From positions 62,001-126,000 of the forward strand of contig NZ_MAXC01000051.1 of assembly GCF_001693485.1 (NCBI RefSeq): 64,000 nt of DNA. Reading direction: 5' to 3'. Source of the stretch: Bradyrhizobium sp. LMTR 3. GTDB lineage: Bacteria; Pseudomonadota; Alphaproteobacteria; Rhizobiales; Xanthobacteraceae. The position numbers were made by a program, and so were the translations under genes. This document shows positions 7,645-17,008 of this stretch, one piece after another (within the stretch, counting starts at the first letter, position 1; each line of letters starts with the position of its first letter). Below the pieces are notes generated by a model. The model searched no databases. It worked only from the letters and a program-made list of their open reading frames with translations, and was not told the DNA's origin.

Positions 7645-8988
7645 TCAATCCACAGGGAACGCCCCTTTCAGCCGCGTCTCACTGTCTCCCAACATGGCGG
7701 CGTCGAGCCTGCCTTCGGCCGACGCCGCCATGGCGCAGGTGAAGATGCGATAGAACTGCGCCCCGTCGAAGGCGACCAGCAACAGATCGACGCCGGCATT
7801 GAGCGCCTCGACCACCGACGTGCAGACATTGCGTTGATAGATTGCTCCCATCACGAGGTCGTCGGTCATGATAACGCCCTGATAGCTCCATTTTTTGCGA
7901 ATGATGCCGTCGACGACGCGTTTGGAATGTGACGCGGCGCGGTCCGGGTCGACCGACGTCAGCGTCACATGCCCGATCATCAGTTGCGCTTTCGTGCCGG
8001 CCAGCACCTTTCTGAACGGAATCCAGTCCGACGCTTCGAGTTCATCGAGCGGCGCATCCAAGTCGGCGCTGAAATGATGAGTATCGGCTCGCACGCGGCC
8101 GAGCCCCGGAAAGTGCTTGACGGCCGCTCCAACGCCGGACGCTTCGAGGCCGTTCACATAAGCCCGCGCGATCTCGGCGACGACGGTCGGATCATCGGAA
8201 ATCGCGCGGCGGCCGATCAGCGTGTTGAAGTCGAACCGGTTGCGCTTCAATTCAGGTCGCAAATCGAGCACCGGCGCAAGATTCAGGGTTACACCGAGCG
8301 CCGCCAGCTCCTGCCCGTGGGTGCGCCCGAATGCCTCTGCTTTCTCGGCGCGCACATCCGGCGCCAGCCTCGCAAGCGTCGATAGCGCCGGCAGCTTGGT
8401 CAAGGGCGGCGCCAGATGCGATACGATGCCGCCCTCCTGATCGGCCGCGACGATCAGGGGCGGCAGGCCGGCAGCGCGCCGCTTTGCCTGCAGCGCCGAA
8501 ATCTCCTCTTTCAGACGCGTCGCCGACGATCCCGCGACATTGTGCTTGGTGATGTAGACGCCGGAGATCAGGCCCTTCTCGGCGAGAACTGAAACCTCCG
8601 GGAATGACGAGTACCCAACGATAAAATGCTTTCCAAGGCTGCGCACCTGTGCGGCATCGGCCCGCAGAACCCGTTGCTTGCGCCATTCAAACGCAGCATG
8701 CGCACCGAGCATCGACAGCAATGGCAGGCACCACAGCAGTATGAGCGCCCTTCCCGCAACGCCTCTTCTCCAGTAACCGCAGCGGATGAGCAAGACGGCG
8801 GCAATCACGCTCGCAGTAGCCAGAGCAACGTTTCCCGTTCCCCGCAGCGAAATCAGATAGGGATCGTTTTTGTTCGCAGCAGCGAAAACGAAGGCTATTC
8901 CAGCGAACCAGACCAGGATCAGGCCGATACGGTTGAGACTTTGCATGAAAATGATGGGAGCTTGGGCAAGGGGATCGGACGAGAGCAT
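7645..8988 (-). CDS. Membrane-anchored GH3 hydrolase, NagZ-like
   Basis: A 447-residue protein with three hydrophobic segments in the first 110 residues followed by a family 3 glycoside hydrolase domain. The NagZ signatures are present: ADQEGG near the active-site entrance, KHFPGLGRVRADTHH with the loop Asp/His pair, and TDDLVMGAI with the conserved Asp. NagZ removes N-acetylglucosamine from peptidoglycan fragments in the cytoplasm; here the anchor suggests action at the membrane, probably on the periplasmic side. The start at 8988 (MLSSDPLAQ) is a choice among several in-frame starts and no strong ribosome site is seen. It is separate from any recycling operon and converges on opgC. Confidence 0.85.
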   Translation of the reverse strand: MLSSDPLAQAPIIFMQSLNRIGLILVWFAGIAFVFAAANKNDPYLISLRGTGNVALATASVIAAVLLIRCGYWRRGVAGRALILLWCLPLLSMLGAHAAFEWRKQRVLRADAAQVRSLGKHFIVGYSSFPEVSVLAEKGLISGVYITKHNVAGSSATRLKEEISALQAKRRAAGLPPLIVAADQEGGIVSHLAPPLTKLPALSTLARLAPDVRAEKAEAFGRTHGQELAALGVTLNLAPVLDLRPELKRNRFDFNTLIGRRAISDDPTVVAEIARAYVNGLEASGVGAAVKHFPGLGRVRADTHHFSADLDAPLDELEASDWIPFRKVLAGTKAQLMIGHVTLTSVDPDRAASHSKRVVDGIIRKKWSYQGVIMTDDLVMGAIYQRNVCTSVVEALNAGVDLLLVAFDGAQFYRIFTCAMAASAEGRLDAAMLGDSETRLKGAFPVD

Positions 8989-9240
8989 TGCCCGTATCAA
9001 ACTTGTCTCGCCGGCGCGAGCGCATAACCGCACCTGCACGGAAACTGCATAAAAATCCTGAACTCTTGCAGACGGCGCTCCAACCAATTGCACAACTGCG
9101 CCAGATAGTCCGCCTTGCAACTCAGCGGCGGTTATCGAATGCCTGTTCCCACAAGACTAGCTAACGACGGGTGGTGGCTATGCGAGCGACCCGCGACGGC
9201 GCTGGCTTGCAATTTTCCCCTCCAGACAGGTAGCGCAACA

Positions 9241-10731
9241 ATGACCGATCTCACCACGCCGGCATCCGATGCAGGCTCCGCTCAGGCGAGCCCGCTCCCG
9301 GTCAAACCCGCGATTGCCGTGGCGCTGGCAGCCCTGGCCGACTGGTTGTTCTACGGCCAACAAATCGGAATTTCTGCGGTCGTCTTTGCGCTCGCACTGG
9401 CTCTGGGCTCACTTACCGCCAATTTCGCAACGTTGAACAGAAGTCGGATGCTGCTGGCCGGCGTGCTCGTGTTGGCCGGACTTGCACCGGCTATCGAGGA
9501 ATTCAACGCGGCTTCTCTGGCCTTCATGATTCTGGCGCTCGGCGTTGGTCTGTTGCTGACCACCAATCTGCAAAGGTACAAGCTCAGTGAACAGGCGGCG
9601 GCGCTATGCGATCTGTTTCTGGTCGGCCCCTTCAGGTTTTTTCGGGACGCCATCGCCTTGTTCAATCTGCCGACACTGAAGACCGGTCTTACGATCTGGT
9701 TCGTTCCCGTGGCCCTCGGCGGCATCTTCGTTCTTCTGCTGGTTTCGGCAAATCCATTGCTGGAGAAGTGGATCCGCCTCATGAACCCGGGCGGCGCCGC
9801 CTCTTATCTGAGCCTGGGCCGGATATTGTTCTGGGCTGTGGCGCTGTCGACCACATGGCCCTTCATCCATGTCTGGTGGCGCAGCAAGATGGCGGTTTCG
9901 TCCGCCGTGGTCGAAGCGGCGGTTCTAGACCAGGCGCCGCGATCGGACCGGATGGAGTTCTTCGGCGTCGCGACGATCCTGCGTTCGCTGGTCCTGTTCA
10001 ACTTGTTGTTCGCCGTTCAAACCATCCTCGATGCGATCTATCTCTGGGGCAACGTGGCCTTGCCCGCAGATATCAGCTACGCCTCCTACGCCCATCGCGG
10101 CGCTTATCCCCTTATTGTCACGGCGCTTCTGGCGGCTGGCTTCGTTCTGGCCGCGATGAGGCCTGGTGGGCCCGCCGAGCAATCGGACGTAATCCGGCCG
10201 CTGGTCTATCTATGGGTGGCGCAGAATGTTCTGCTGGTGATGTCGTCGATCCTGCGCCTCGATCTCTATGTCCAGATTTATCTGCTGACCTGGTGGCGCG
10301 TCGCGGCTTTCATCTGGATGGTACTGGTCGCGTTGGGCCTCATGCTCATCGTCGCCCGCATCGCGCTGAACCGCTCGAATGATTGGCTGATCCGCGCCAA
10401 CCTCATCACCCTGACGGCGACCCTCTACATCTGTTCACTGGTGAATTTCGCCGCCATCATCGCTGACTATAATGTCAACCATAGCCGCGAAGCGGGCGGC
10501 AAAGGAGTGTGGATCGATATGAACTATCTGCTATCCCTCGGGCCACAGGCGTTGCCTGCCATAGACCGGGCCATCGCCCTTCGCGGGTTCGATCCGGCCC
10601 TTGTTTCCCGCCGTAGTTGCCTTGTAGAACTGCAAGCGAAAGAGGCCGCTTCCTGGCGCTCCTGGGGTTTTCGGAGTTGGCGCCTCCAGCGTGCCCTGGA
10701 AGCCCAACCGAAGAGTTCGACCACAGGTTAG
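9241..10731 (+). CDS. DUF4173 membrane protein
   Basis: A 496-residue polytopic membrane protein with about twelve hydrophobic segments. The segment SYASYAHRGAYPLIVTALL is the recognisable core of DUF4173. The start MTDLTTP at 9241 follows an AGG-type site; the longer frame upstream is not membrane-like. It is followed after 35 bp by an OmpR-type regulator and its kinase, so the three form an operon and the membrane protein may be a sensor partner or target of that system. The tail is Arg/Trp-rich (about 475-490). Function unknown. Confidence 0.85.
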   Translation: MTDLTTPASDAGSAQASPLPVKPAIAVALAALADWLFYGQQIGISAVVFALALALGSLTANFATLNRSRMLLAGVLVLAGLAPAIEEFNAASLAFMILALGVGLLLTTNLQRYKLSEQAAALCDLFLVGPFRFFRDAIALFNLPTLKTGLTIWFVPVALGGIFVLLLVSANPLLEKWIRLMNPGGAASYLSLGRILFWAVALSTTWPFIHVWWRSKMAVSSAVVEAAVLDQAPRSDRMEFFGVATILRSLVLFNLLFAVQTILDAIYLWGNVALPADISYASYAHRGAYPLIVTALLAAGFVLAAMRPGGPAEQSDVIRPLVYLWVAQNVLLVMSSILRLDLYVQIYLLTWWRVAAFIWMVLVALGLMLIVARIALNRSNDWLIRANLITLTATLYICSLVNFAAIIADYNVNHSREAGGKGVWIDMNYLLSLGPQALPAIDRAIALRGFDPALVSRRSCLVELQAKEAASWRSWGFRSWRLQRALEAQPKSSTTG

Positions 10732-10766
10732 TTCGACTGCAAGCCGATTGCGCCGGGGAGAGACGT

Positions 10767-11471
10767 TTGACGCACCGCATTCTCATCGTTGACGATGACC
10801 TTCATATACGCGAGGTCATCCGTGTTGCACTAAAGAAAGCCGGAATGACCGTCTTTGAAGCGCGCGACGGCAAGGAAGCGTTGACCCGCTTTGCCGCCGA
10901 CAAGCCGGATCTGATCATCCTGGATATCGGCATGCCGGAATTCGACGGCCTGGACGTCTGCCGCGAAATAAGGAAAGCCTCAGACGTTCCGATCCTGTTT
11001 CTCTCCGCGCGCGACGACGAGATCGATCGCGTACTGGGTCTGGAGATCGGCGGTGACGACTATGTCACCAAGCCCTTCAGCCCGCGCGAACTCGTAGCGA
11101 GGGTAAACGTCATCCTGCGCCGCATCACTTCGCGCGGGCAGGACGCAAAGGCATCCACTGCCACGCTGTCGCAGGGCAAGTTGTTCGTCGATCCCGGCCA
11201 GCATATTGCCGAGTTTGCGGGCAAGCCGCTGCGCCTGACGGCCATCGAGTTTGGAATCCTCAGGGCATTCCTGACACGGCCAACGCTCGTTTTCAGCCGC
11301 GAGCAGATCATGAGCGCCGCCTATCAGCTCAACATCCAGGTTTCGGATCGCACCATCGACAGCCACATCCGCAATATCCGCGCCAAGCTGTCCGCCGTGA
11401 ACTGCGACACTGTCATCGAAACCATTCACGGCGTTGGCTTCAAGCTCGGGCGATGCGAGCTCCAGGCATGA
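10767..11471 (+). CDS. OmpR/PhoB-type response regulator
   Basis: A 234-residue regulator. The receiver domain has the acidic pair in VDDD and phosphoacceptor Asp53 in ILDIGMP, with the switch Lys in VTKPFSP. A winged-helix DNA-binding domain follows (about 135-230: LRLTAIEFGILRAFL, then DRTIDSHIRNIRAKL). The start is taken as TTG 10767 because GGGGAG lies six bases upstream and the family length then fits; no ATG is available. The stop overlaps the kinase start as ATGA. It resembles CreB-like regulators. Confidence 0.92.
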   Translation: MTHRILIVDDDLHIREVIRVALKKAGMTVFEARDGKEALTRFAADKPDLIILDIGMPEFDGLDVCREIRKASDVPILFLSARDDEIDRVLGLEIGGDDYVTKPFSPRELVARVNVILRRITSRGQDAKASTATLSQGKLFVDPGQHIAEFAGKPLRLTAIEFGILRAFLTRPTLVFSREQIMSAAYQLNIQVSDRTIDSHIRNIRAKLSAVNCDTVIETIHGVGFKLGRCELQA

Positions 11472-13060
11472 TGCCTCGCAAGGCTGAAAAATGGCGGCCG
11501 TCGGTAGGACAGGTCATTTTTGCCGCGCTCACCGCTGCGGCGACACTGCCGTTGGTCGGACTATTCTTCTTCCGCCTCTATGACAACCAGCTCATTCACC
11601 AAACCCAGGCCGAGCTGATCGCGCAAAGCCGGGTGCTTGCCGCGGTCTATGCGCGGGAAGTGGAAACTCGCCTTAACGCCGGCATTGCGCTCGGCGCCGA
11701 AATTCCGCCCGAGGCGCGCCTGGGCCGGGAAGACCAGCTTACGCCGATCCGACCCGCGCTCGATCTCGCTGCCGGCGCCGACCTGCTTCGGCGGCGGCCT
11801 GACGCACTTCCGGCAAGCGCACCCGCATCGCAACCCTATGTCGAGATCGGCTCGCGGCTGACGCCGATTATCCGGGAAACCCAGAAAGTCACGCTGGCCG
11901 GCTTCCGCATCCTCGATCCCCATGGCGTCGTGATAGCCGGCCGCGACGAGATAGGCCAATCGCTCGCTCATATCGAGGAGATAGCCACAGCGCTCAAGGG
12001 ACAATACCGGGCGGCCCTGCGGATTCGCAAACCCGACAAGCCTCCTCCTCCGATCTACTCGATCAGCCGCGGCGTCGGCGTCCACGTATTCTCGGCAATG
12101 CCTGTCATCGTCAACAACCGTGTCGCAGGCGTGATCTATACGTCGAGGACCCCGAGCAACATCTTCGATCACCTCTATCAGGAACGCGGCAAGTTCATTC
12201 TGGCGGCACTTGCGGTTGTTTTCGCGACCATCGTTATCGGCCTGGTATTCTCCCGAACCATCACCCGCCCGATGCGCGAGCTGGTCGATCGCGCCGCGCG
12301 CATCAGCCGTGGCGATCGCGATGCATTTCGGCCTCTCGCCCATTACGGCACGCGCGAGTTTGCCCAGTTGTCGCACAGTTTTCTCGACATGGCCGAACAA
12401 TTGTCGCGGCGGTCGGATTACATCGCGACCTTCTCGGCCCACCTTACCCACGAATTGAAGTCGCCGCTGACATCGATCAAGGGTGCTGCCGAACTGCTGC
12501 TGGATTCCCTGCAGAGCAAGACAGACACCCTCACCCGGATGGAGCAGAAGAACTTCATATCGAACATTCTGGGGGACACCGGGCGCCTGGAAGCCATGAC
12601 CCGGCGCTTACGCGAGCTGGCGCGCGCCGAGGCCGCGCCGCAGAATGAGCAGACCGAGCTGTCGCAGGTGATTGGCGGGTTAAAGAGCCGGTTTCCGACA
12701 CGCGCGATCGACGCAACGGGGTGCCTGGACCGCTCGATCGGCATGTCCAGCGAAAAGGCGCTGATCGTGCTGTCGCATCTGACCGACAACGCCATCCGTC
12801 ATAACGCCAAGGCCGTGCGGCTCGAAGCGGCTGAGGAAAACGGATCCGTCAGGATGATCGTCAGCAATGATGGAGATCCGATATCCGAAGCGAACCGGGA
12901 GAAGATCTTCGACGCTTTCTTCACCACGCGCCGCGACACCGGCGGCACGGGAATGGGACTCTCGATCGTCCAGGCTATCATGACCAGCCATGGCGGATCG
13001 ATCCGGCTCCTGCCGTCCGACAAGGGCGTCGCGTTCGAACTGCTGTTTCCGGCCGCCTGA
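11468..13060 (+). CDS. Sensor histidine kinase, CreC-like
   Basis: A 530-residue membrane kinase: N-terminal transmembrane helix (about 15-35), a periplasmic sensor region of about 210 residues with a PAS/Cache-like part (GFRILDPHGVVIAGRDEIG), a second helix near 245, HAMP, then HisKA with phosphoacceptor His328 in THELKSPLTSIKG and a HATPase domain with N, G1 and G2 boxes (TDNAIRHN, TGGTGMGLSI). The ATG at 11468 overlaps the regulator stop by four bases, so the two are translationally coupled. The periplasmic part implies an extracytoplasmic signal; with DUF4173 upstream this is a three-part system. Confidence 0.92.
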   Translation: MMPRKAEKWRPSVGQVIFAALTAAATLPLVGLFFFRLYDNQLIHQTQAELIAQSRVLAAVYAREVETRLNAGIALGAEIPPEARLGREDQLTPIRPALDLAAGADLLRRRPDALPASAPASQPYVEIGSRLTPIIRETQKVTLAGFRILDPHGVVIAGRDEIGQSLAHIEEIATALKGQYRAALRIRKPDKPPPPIYSISRGVGVHVFSAMPVIVNNRVAGVIYTSRTPSNIFDHLYQERGKFILAALAVVFATIVIGLVFSRTITRPMRELVDRAARISRGDRDAFRPLAHYGTREFAQLSHSFLDMAEQLSRRSDYIATFSAHLTHELKSPLTSIKGAAELLLDSLQSKTDTLTRMEQKNFISNILGDTGRLEAMTRRLRELARAEAAPQNEQTELSQVIGGLKSRFPTRAIDATGCLDRSIGMSSEKALIVLSHLTDNAIRHNAKAVRLEAAEENGSVRMIVSNDGDPISEANREKIFDAFFTTRRDTGGTGMGLSIVQAIMTSHGGSIRLLPSDKGVAFELLFPAA

Positions 13061-13148
13061 AGTCCGTCAGCAAGTCTATCGGCGAACCGCTGCACTCGCA
13101 GTGAGAGCCTTTCTCCCCGCGAAGATGTTCAGACCGTGGAGGGAGAGG

Positions 13149-14012
13149 CTACAGCATCGGCAAACCCCGCGGCTTGGGGCCGCGTGGAAAAGCCTTGTCG
13201 AGGGCGCCAATCTCGGCCTCGCTCAACTTCAAGTCCCCTGCCCGCGCATTCTCGGCCGCGTGTTCCGCGCTGGAGGCTTTTGGAATCGCGAGCACCGACG
13301 CCGTGCGCGTGAGAAACGCCAGCGCGACCTGGCGCGGGGTCGCCTCGTGTGCATCGGCAATCGCCTGCAGCACCTCGCCGCCCTTGCTGCGCGGCGACGG
13401 AAAGTCATTGTGGCCGAACGGCGAATAGGCGACGACGGCGACGCCATGCCTCTCGCACCACGGGATCACGGCATGTTCGATCGCGCGCTCTTGCAGATGA
13501 TAGAGCACCTGGTTGCAGGCGATCTTGCCCTCGCCCGCGATATCGACGAGTTCATCGAGATCATCTGAATCAAAATTGCTTACGCCCCAGGAACGGATCT
13601 TTCCGCTCGCCACCAGCTCCTCGAACGCCGCCACCGTCTCCTCGAACGGATAGGAGCCGCGCCAGTGCAGCAGGTAGCAGTCGAGATAATCGGCCTTCAG
13701 CCGCTTCAGCGAGCGCTCGCAGGCGGTGATAGTGCCGCGGCGCGAGGCGTTGCTCGGCAACACCTTTGAGACCAGGAAGAGCTTTTCCCGCGGCAGCTCC
13801 GCGATCGCGTCGGCAATCACGGGCTCAGCATCGCCATACATCTCGGCGGTGTCGATATGGGTCATACCGGTTTCGATGCCACGGCGCAGCGCAGCGATGG
13901 CCGCCTTGCGGTCGCCGCGGTCGAGATACCAGGTGCCCTGGCCGATCACGGAGACGTCGGGGTTATCGGTGCCGCATTTTCTTTTCTGCAAGGTCGCGCC
14001 TCGTTCGTCCAT
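13149..14012 (-). CDS. Aldo/keto reductase
   Basis: A 287-residue NADP-dependent aldo/keto reductase with the complete tetrad: Asp in HIDTAEMYG, Tyr in the same motif, Lys in LVSKVLP and His in LLHWRGS. The cofactor-binding end (IPKASSAEH) is also present. It reduces aldehydes or ketones in the cytoplasm; the substrate cannot be read from sequence. It lies downstream of the amide operon but a 200-bp palindromic repeat separates them, so it is probably a separate unit. Confidence 0.93.
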   Translation of the reverse strand: MDERGATLQKRKCGTDNPDVSVIGQGTWYLDRGDRKAAIAALRRGIETGMTHIDTAEMYGDAEPVIADAIAELPREKLFLVSKVLPSNASRRGTITACERSLKRLKADYLDCYLLHWRGSYPFEETVAAFEELVASGKIRSWGVSNFDSDDLDELVDIAGEGKIACNQVLYHLQERAIEHAVIPWCERHGVAVVAYSPFGHNDFPSPRSKGGEVLQAIADAHEATPRQVALAFLTRTASVLAIPKASSAEHAAENARAGDLKLSEAEIGALDKAFPRGPKPRGLPML

Positions 14013-14060
14013 GGAGCCGCGCGGACCATAGACGAAACGGGCGATGATGTCCCCTCAAAC

Positions 14061-14191
14061 GTCGTCCCGGGCAAGCGAAGCGCGACCCGGGACACATAAC
14101 CACGGCCGTTCATGGTTGCGCCGTGCTGGGGCTACAGCACACACACCACACACGGCTGTGGTTATGGGTCCCGGCTCAAAGCCGGGACGAC
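14061..14191. repeat. Palindromic intergenic repeat A
   Basis: The two ends are long inverted copies: GTCGTCCCGGG and CCCGGGAC with CATAACCAC on the left, and GTGGTTATGGGTCCCGG with GCCGGGACGAC on the right. Each arm is itself a small hairpin, so the whole can fold as a cruciform-like structure. It fills the gap between amiE and the aldo/keto reductase gene. Such elements are common between rhizobial genes and may end transcription of the amide operon. Confidence 0.8.
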
Positions 14192-14218
14192 GCCCGTGTG
14201 CGTGGCGCGCTTGACAGC

Positions 14219-15259
14219 TCAATAATTACTCGCCGTCGCCTCGTTCGGGATACCTTCGATCGGGCACTCGTCGGTGCCGACGGTCGAACGCGTCATCGCT
14301 TCGACCATCTCACGCGTCCCTTCGGGGTCCGCGATCCATTTCGCATAGAAATCGTAGGGACAGGCCGCGACGCCGCGCGCGCCTTCGCCGGAATTGATCA
14401 TGCCGGTATAGCCGCGGTGCAGCAGCTTGAAGAGATGGTTCTGCGACTGGCCGTTGCGGCGCGCGTCGCGGATCAGGCTCTTCGACAATCCCGCGTACTG
14501 AATGCCGTATTCCTCCTCGCCGGTCTCGCCGAGCGTGCGGCCGTCGAAGCCGATGATCGCGGAGTGACCGAAGTAAGAGTAGACGCCGTCAAAGCCTGCA
14601 GCGTTGGCGACCGCGACATAGACATTGTTGGCCCAGGCCATCGCCTTGGAAATCAGGATCTGCTGTTCCTTGGCGGGATACATGTAGCCCTGGCAGCGCA
14701 CGATCAGTTCGGCGCCCTTCATGGCGCAGTCGCGCCAGATCTCCGGAAAGTTGCCGTCGTCGCAGATGATCAGGCTGATCTTCAGGCCCTTGGGGCCCTC
14801 GGAAACATAGGTGCAATTGCCTGGGTACCAGCCTTCGATCGGTACCCACGGCATGATCTTGCGATACTTCTGGACAATCTCGCCCTCGTCGTTCATCAGG
14901 ATCAAGGTGTTGTACGGCGCCTTGTGCGGGTGCTCCTCGTGGCGCTCCCCGGTGAGCGAGAACACGCCCCAGACTTTTGCCTTGCGACACGCTTCGGCGA
15001 AGATCTCAGTCTCATCACCCGGGACCTGCGAGGCAGTCTCGTACATCTCCTTGGAGTCATACATGATGCCGTGGGTGGAATATTCCGGGAAGATCACGAG
15101 ATCCATCCCCGGCAGACCGAGCTTCATGCCGACGATCATGTCGGCGATCTTGCGGGCGTTGTCGAGCACCTCCGCCTTGGTATGCAGGCGAGGCATTTTG
15201 TAGTTGACGACGGCGACGCCGACCGTGTCATTGCTGGAGGAAATGTCACCGTGAAGCAT
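14219..15259 (-). CDS. amiE: Aliphatic amidase
   Basis: A 346-residue nitrilase-superfamily amidase that hydrolyses short aliphatic amides (acetamide, propionamide) to acid and ammonia in the cytoplasm. The length equals that of the Pseudomonas enzyme and the catalytic residues fall at the same numbers: Glu59 in FPEYSTHG, Lys134 in KYRKIMPW and Cys166 in IICDDGN. The N-terminal MLHGDISSSNDTVGVAVVNY is highly typical. It is the last gene of the leftward urtABCDE-fmdA-fmdB-amiE operon, 43 bp after fmdB. Confidence 0.97.
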   Translation of the reverse strand: MLHGDISSSNDTVGVAVVNYKMPRLHTKAEVLDNARKIADMIVGMKLGLPGMDLVIFPEYSTHGIMYDSKEMYETASQVPGDETEIFAEACRKAKVWGVFSLTGERHEEHPHKAPYNTLILMNDEGEIVQKYRKIMPWVPIEGWYPGNCTYVSEGPKGLKISLIICDDGNFPEIWRDCAMKGAELIVRCQGYMYPAKEQQILISKAMAWANNVYVAVANAAGFDGVYSYFGHSAIIGFDGRTLGETGEEEYGIQYAGLSKSLIRDARRNGQSQNHLFKLLHRGYTGMINSGEGARGVAACPYDFYAKWIADPEGTREMVEAMTRSTVGTDECPIEGIPNEATASNY

Positions 15260-15302
15260 TGGGATCGCCTCTTGTTCTGGTTTGAGTTCGATGGATCGAG
15301 CC

Positions 15303-15650
15303 TCAGTGGCTGATCATCCAGGGCCGCGCGGTCGGAAAGCCCTTGGCGCCGCCTCTGGTCTTGGTCATCAGCCGTGCCGGCTTCTTCTTGCCGGTTGAAC
15401 AGCAACCACAGCCGGGACCGTGCGAAGCCTTGTATTCCGCTAATGTCTTCGGCGCATGGGCGCTACGCTCGTTGGTGGCAATCGCTTTCCGCTTGTCCGA
15501 AGGCATGCAGAAGAACGCCGGCGCGGTCAGGATCACGCGCGGCGATTCATTCTCGCAATTCGGGCAGTCCTGCGGGTCGTCGCATTCGGCCATCGGCCGC
15601 ATATCCGTGAACGGGCCGCAATCGTTGCAGAGATATTCGTAGACGGGCAT
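15303..15650 (-). CDS. fmdB: FmdB-family zinc-ribbon protein
   Basis: A 115-residue protein starting MPVYEYLCNDCGPF, the FmdB zinc ribbon, with metal ligands CxxC (CNDC) and CPNC. In methylotrophs fmdB lies with formamidase and is thought to be regulatory. A second cysteine cluster (GPGCGCCSTGKKK, about 80-92) is present. The protein ends in PWMISH. It sits between fmdA and amiE in the operon, so its product may regulate or mature the amidases. Confidence 0.93.
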   Translation of the reverse strand: MPVYEYLCNDCGPFTDMRPMAECDDPQDCPNCENESPRVILTAPAFFCMPSDKRKAIATNERSAHAPKTLAEYKASHGPGCGCCSTGKKKPARLMTKTRGGAKGFPTARPWMISH

Positions 15651-15742
15651 TGAACTTCCTTAGGGCGAATAGCGAATGGATATGTTCGTCGTGGATGCGG
15701 GGCGGCCGACACGCGGAGCCGTCCCGCATCCTTCGCGCTGGA

Positions 15743-16972
15743 TCATTTATCCGGCGAGATCGGCATCTGGATGTCACCCTTGATGTGTTTGATGGGACCT
15801 GCCGACGACGGCATGATGTCGAAGTCGAATATCTCGGTCGGCAGCCACAGCGTGGCGCAGGCGTTGGGCACGTCGACGACGCCTGAGATGTGGCCCTGGC
15901 ACGGCGCGGTGCCGAGGATCGAATACGCCTGAGCGCCGGAATAGCCGAACTTCTTGAGATACTCGATCGCGTTCAAACACGCCTGGCGATAGGCGATGTG
16001 GACGTCGAGGTAATGCTGCCTGCCGGCCTCGTCGACCGAGATGCCCTCGAAGATCAGATAGTCCTTGTAGTTCGGCGTGATCGGCGATGGCTTGAACACC
16101 GGATTCTTGATGCCGTATTTGGCAACGCCGTCCTTGATGACATCGACCTTCAGATGCAGCCAGCCGGCCATTTCGATCGCGCCGCAGAAGGTGATCTCGC
16201 CGTCGCCCTGGCTGAAGTGCAAATCGCCCATCGACAGCCCACCGCCCGGCACATAGACCGGGAAAAAGATCTTCGAGCCGCGCGACAGATCCTTGATGTC
16301 GCAATTGCCGCCATGCTCGCGCGGCGGCACCGTGCGGGCGCCTTCGGCGCCCACCTTGGCCTTGGCATCGCCCTTGGCGCGGCCGGCATGCGCGGTCGCG
16401 GCGAACGGCGGATTGGCAAGGCCCGGCACGCGCGTCGGATTGGTCGCGATCAGCGCGGTCTCGCGCTCGTTCCAGGTCGCCAGCAATTTCGGATCGGGCA
16501 GACAGCCGATCAGGCCCGGATGGATCAAGCCAGCAAAATTTACGCCAGGCACGTGGCGCGACGAGGTGTAGAGACCCTTGATGTCCCAGATCGATTTCTG
16601 CGCCAGCGGGAAATGGTCGGTAAGGAAGCCGCCGCCGTTCTGCTTGGAGAAGAAGCCGTTGAAACCCCACAGGCTTTCCTTCAACGGACCGACATCGAGC
16701 AGATCCACCACGAGCAGATCGCCGGGCTCGGCGCCTTTGACGCCAATCGGGCCGGACAGGAAGTGCACGATCGAGAGGTCGATGTCGCGCACGTCATCGG
16801 CGGAATCGTTGTTCTTGATGAAACCGCCGGTCCAGTCATAGGTCTCGATGATGAAATCGTCGCCCGGATTGACCCACGCCACGATCGGAATATCGGGATG
16901 CCAGCGGTTGTGAATCATGTCGTTGTCGTAGGCCGATTTCGAAAGATCGACCTTGATCAGTGTCTCTGGCAT
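15743..16972 (-). CDS. fmdA: Formamidase
   Basis: A 409-residue acetamidase/formamidase that converts formamide to formate and ammonia. Family marks include NRWHPDIP near the N-terminus, the acidic WDIKGLYTSSRHVPGV stretch, PREHGGNCDIKDLSRG and GGLSMGDLHFSQGDGEI, which carry the His, Asp and Glu residues expected at the metal site. It ends in QMPISPDK. It follows the urtE ATPase gene by 36 bp, so uptake and hydrolysis are co-transcribed. Confidence 0.96.
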   Translation of the reverse strand: MPETLIKVDLSKSAYDNDMIHNRWHPDIPIVAWVNPGDDFIIETYDWTGGFIKNNDSADDVRDIDLSIVHFLSGPIGVKGAEPGDLLVVDLLDVGPLKESLWGFNGFFSKQNGGGFLTDHFPLAQKSIWDIKGLYTSSRHVPGVNFAGLIHPGLIGCLPDPKLLATWNERETALIATNPTRVPGLANPPFAATAHAGRAKGDAKAKVGAEGARTVPPREHGGNCDIKDLSRGSKIFFPVYVPGGGLSMGDLHFSQGDGEITFCGAIEMAGWLHLKVDVIKDGVAKYGIKNPVFKPSPITPNYKDYLIFEGISVDEAGRQHYLDVHIAYRQACLNAIEYLKKFGYSGAQAYSILGTAPCQGHISGVVDVPNACATLWLPTEIFDFDIMPSSAGPIKHIKGDIQMPISPDK

Positions 16973-17008
16973 CGATAGCTCCCCTTTTAGACAGCACGGT
17001 TTGCGGGT

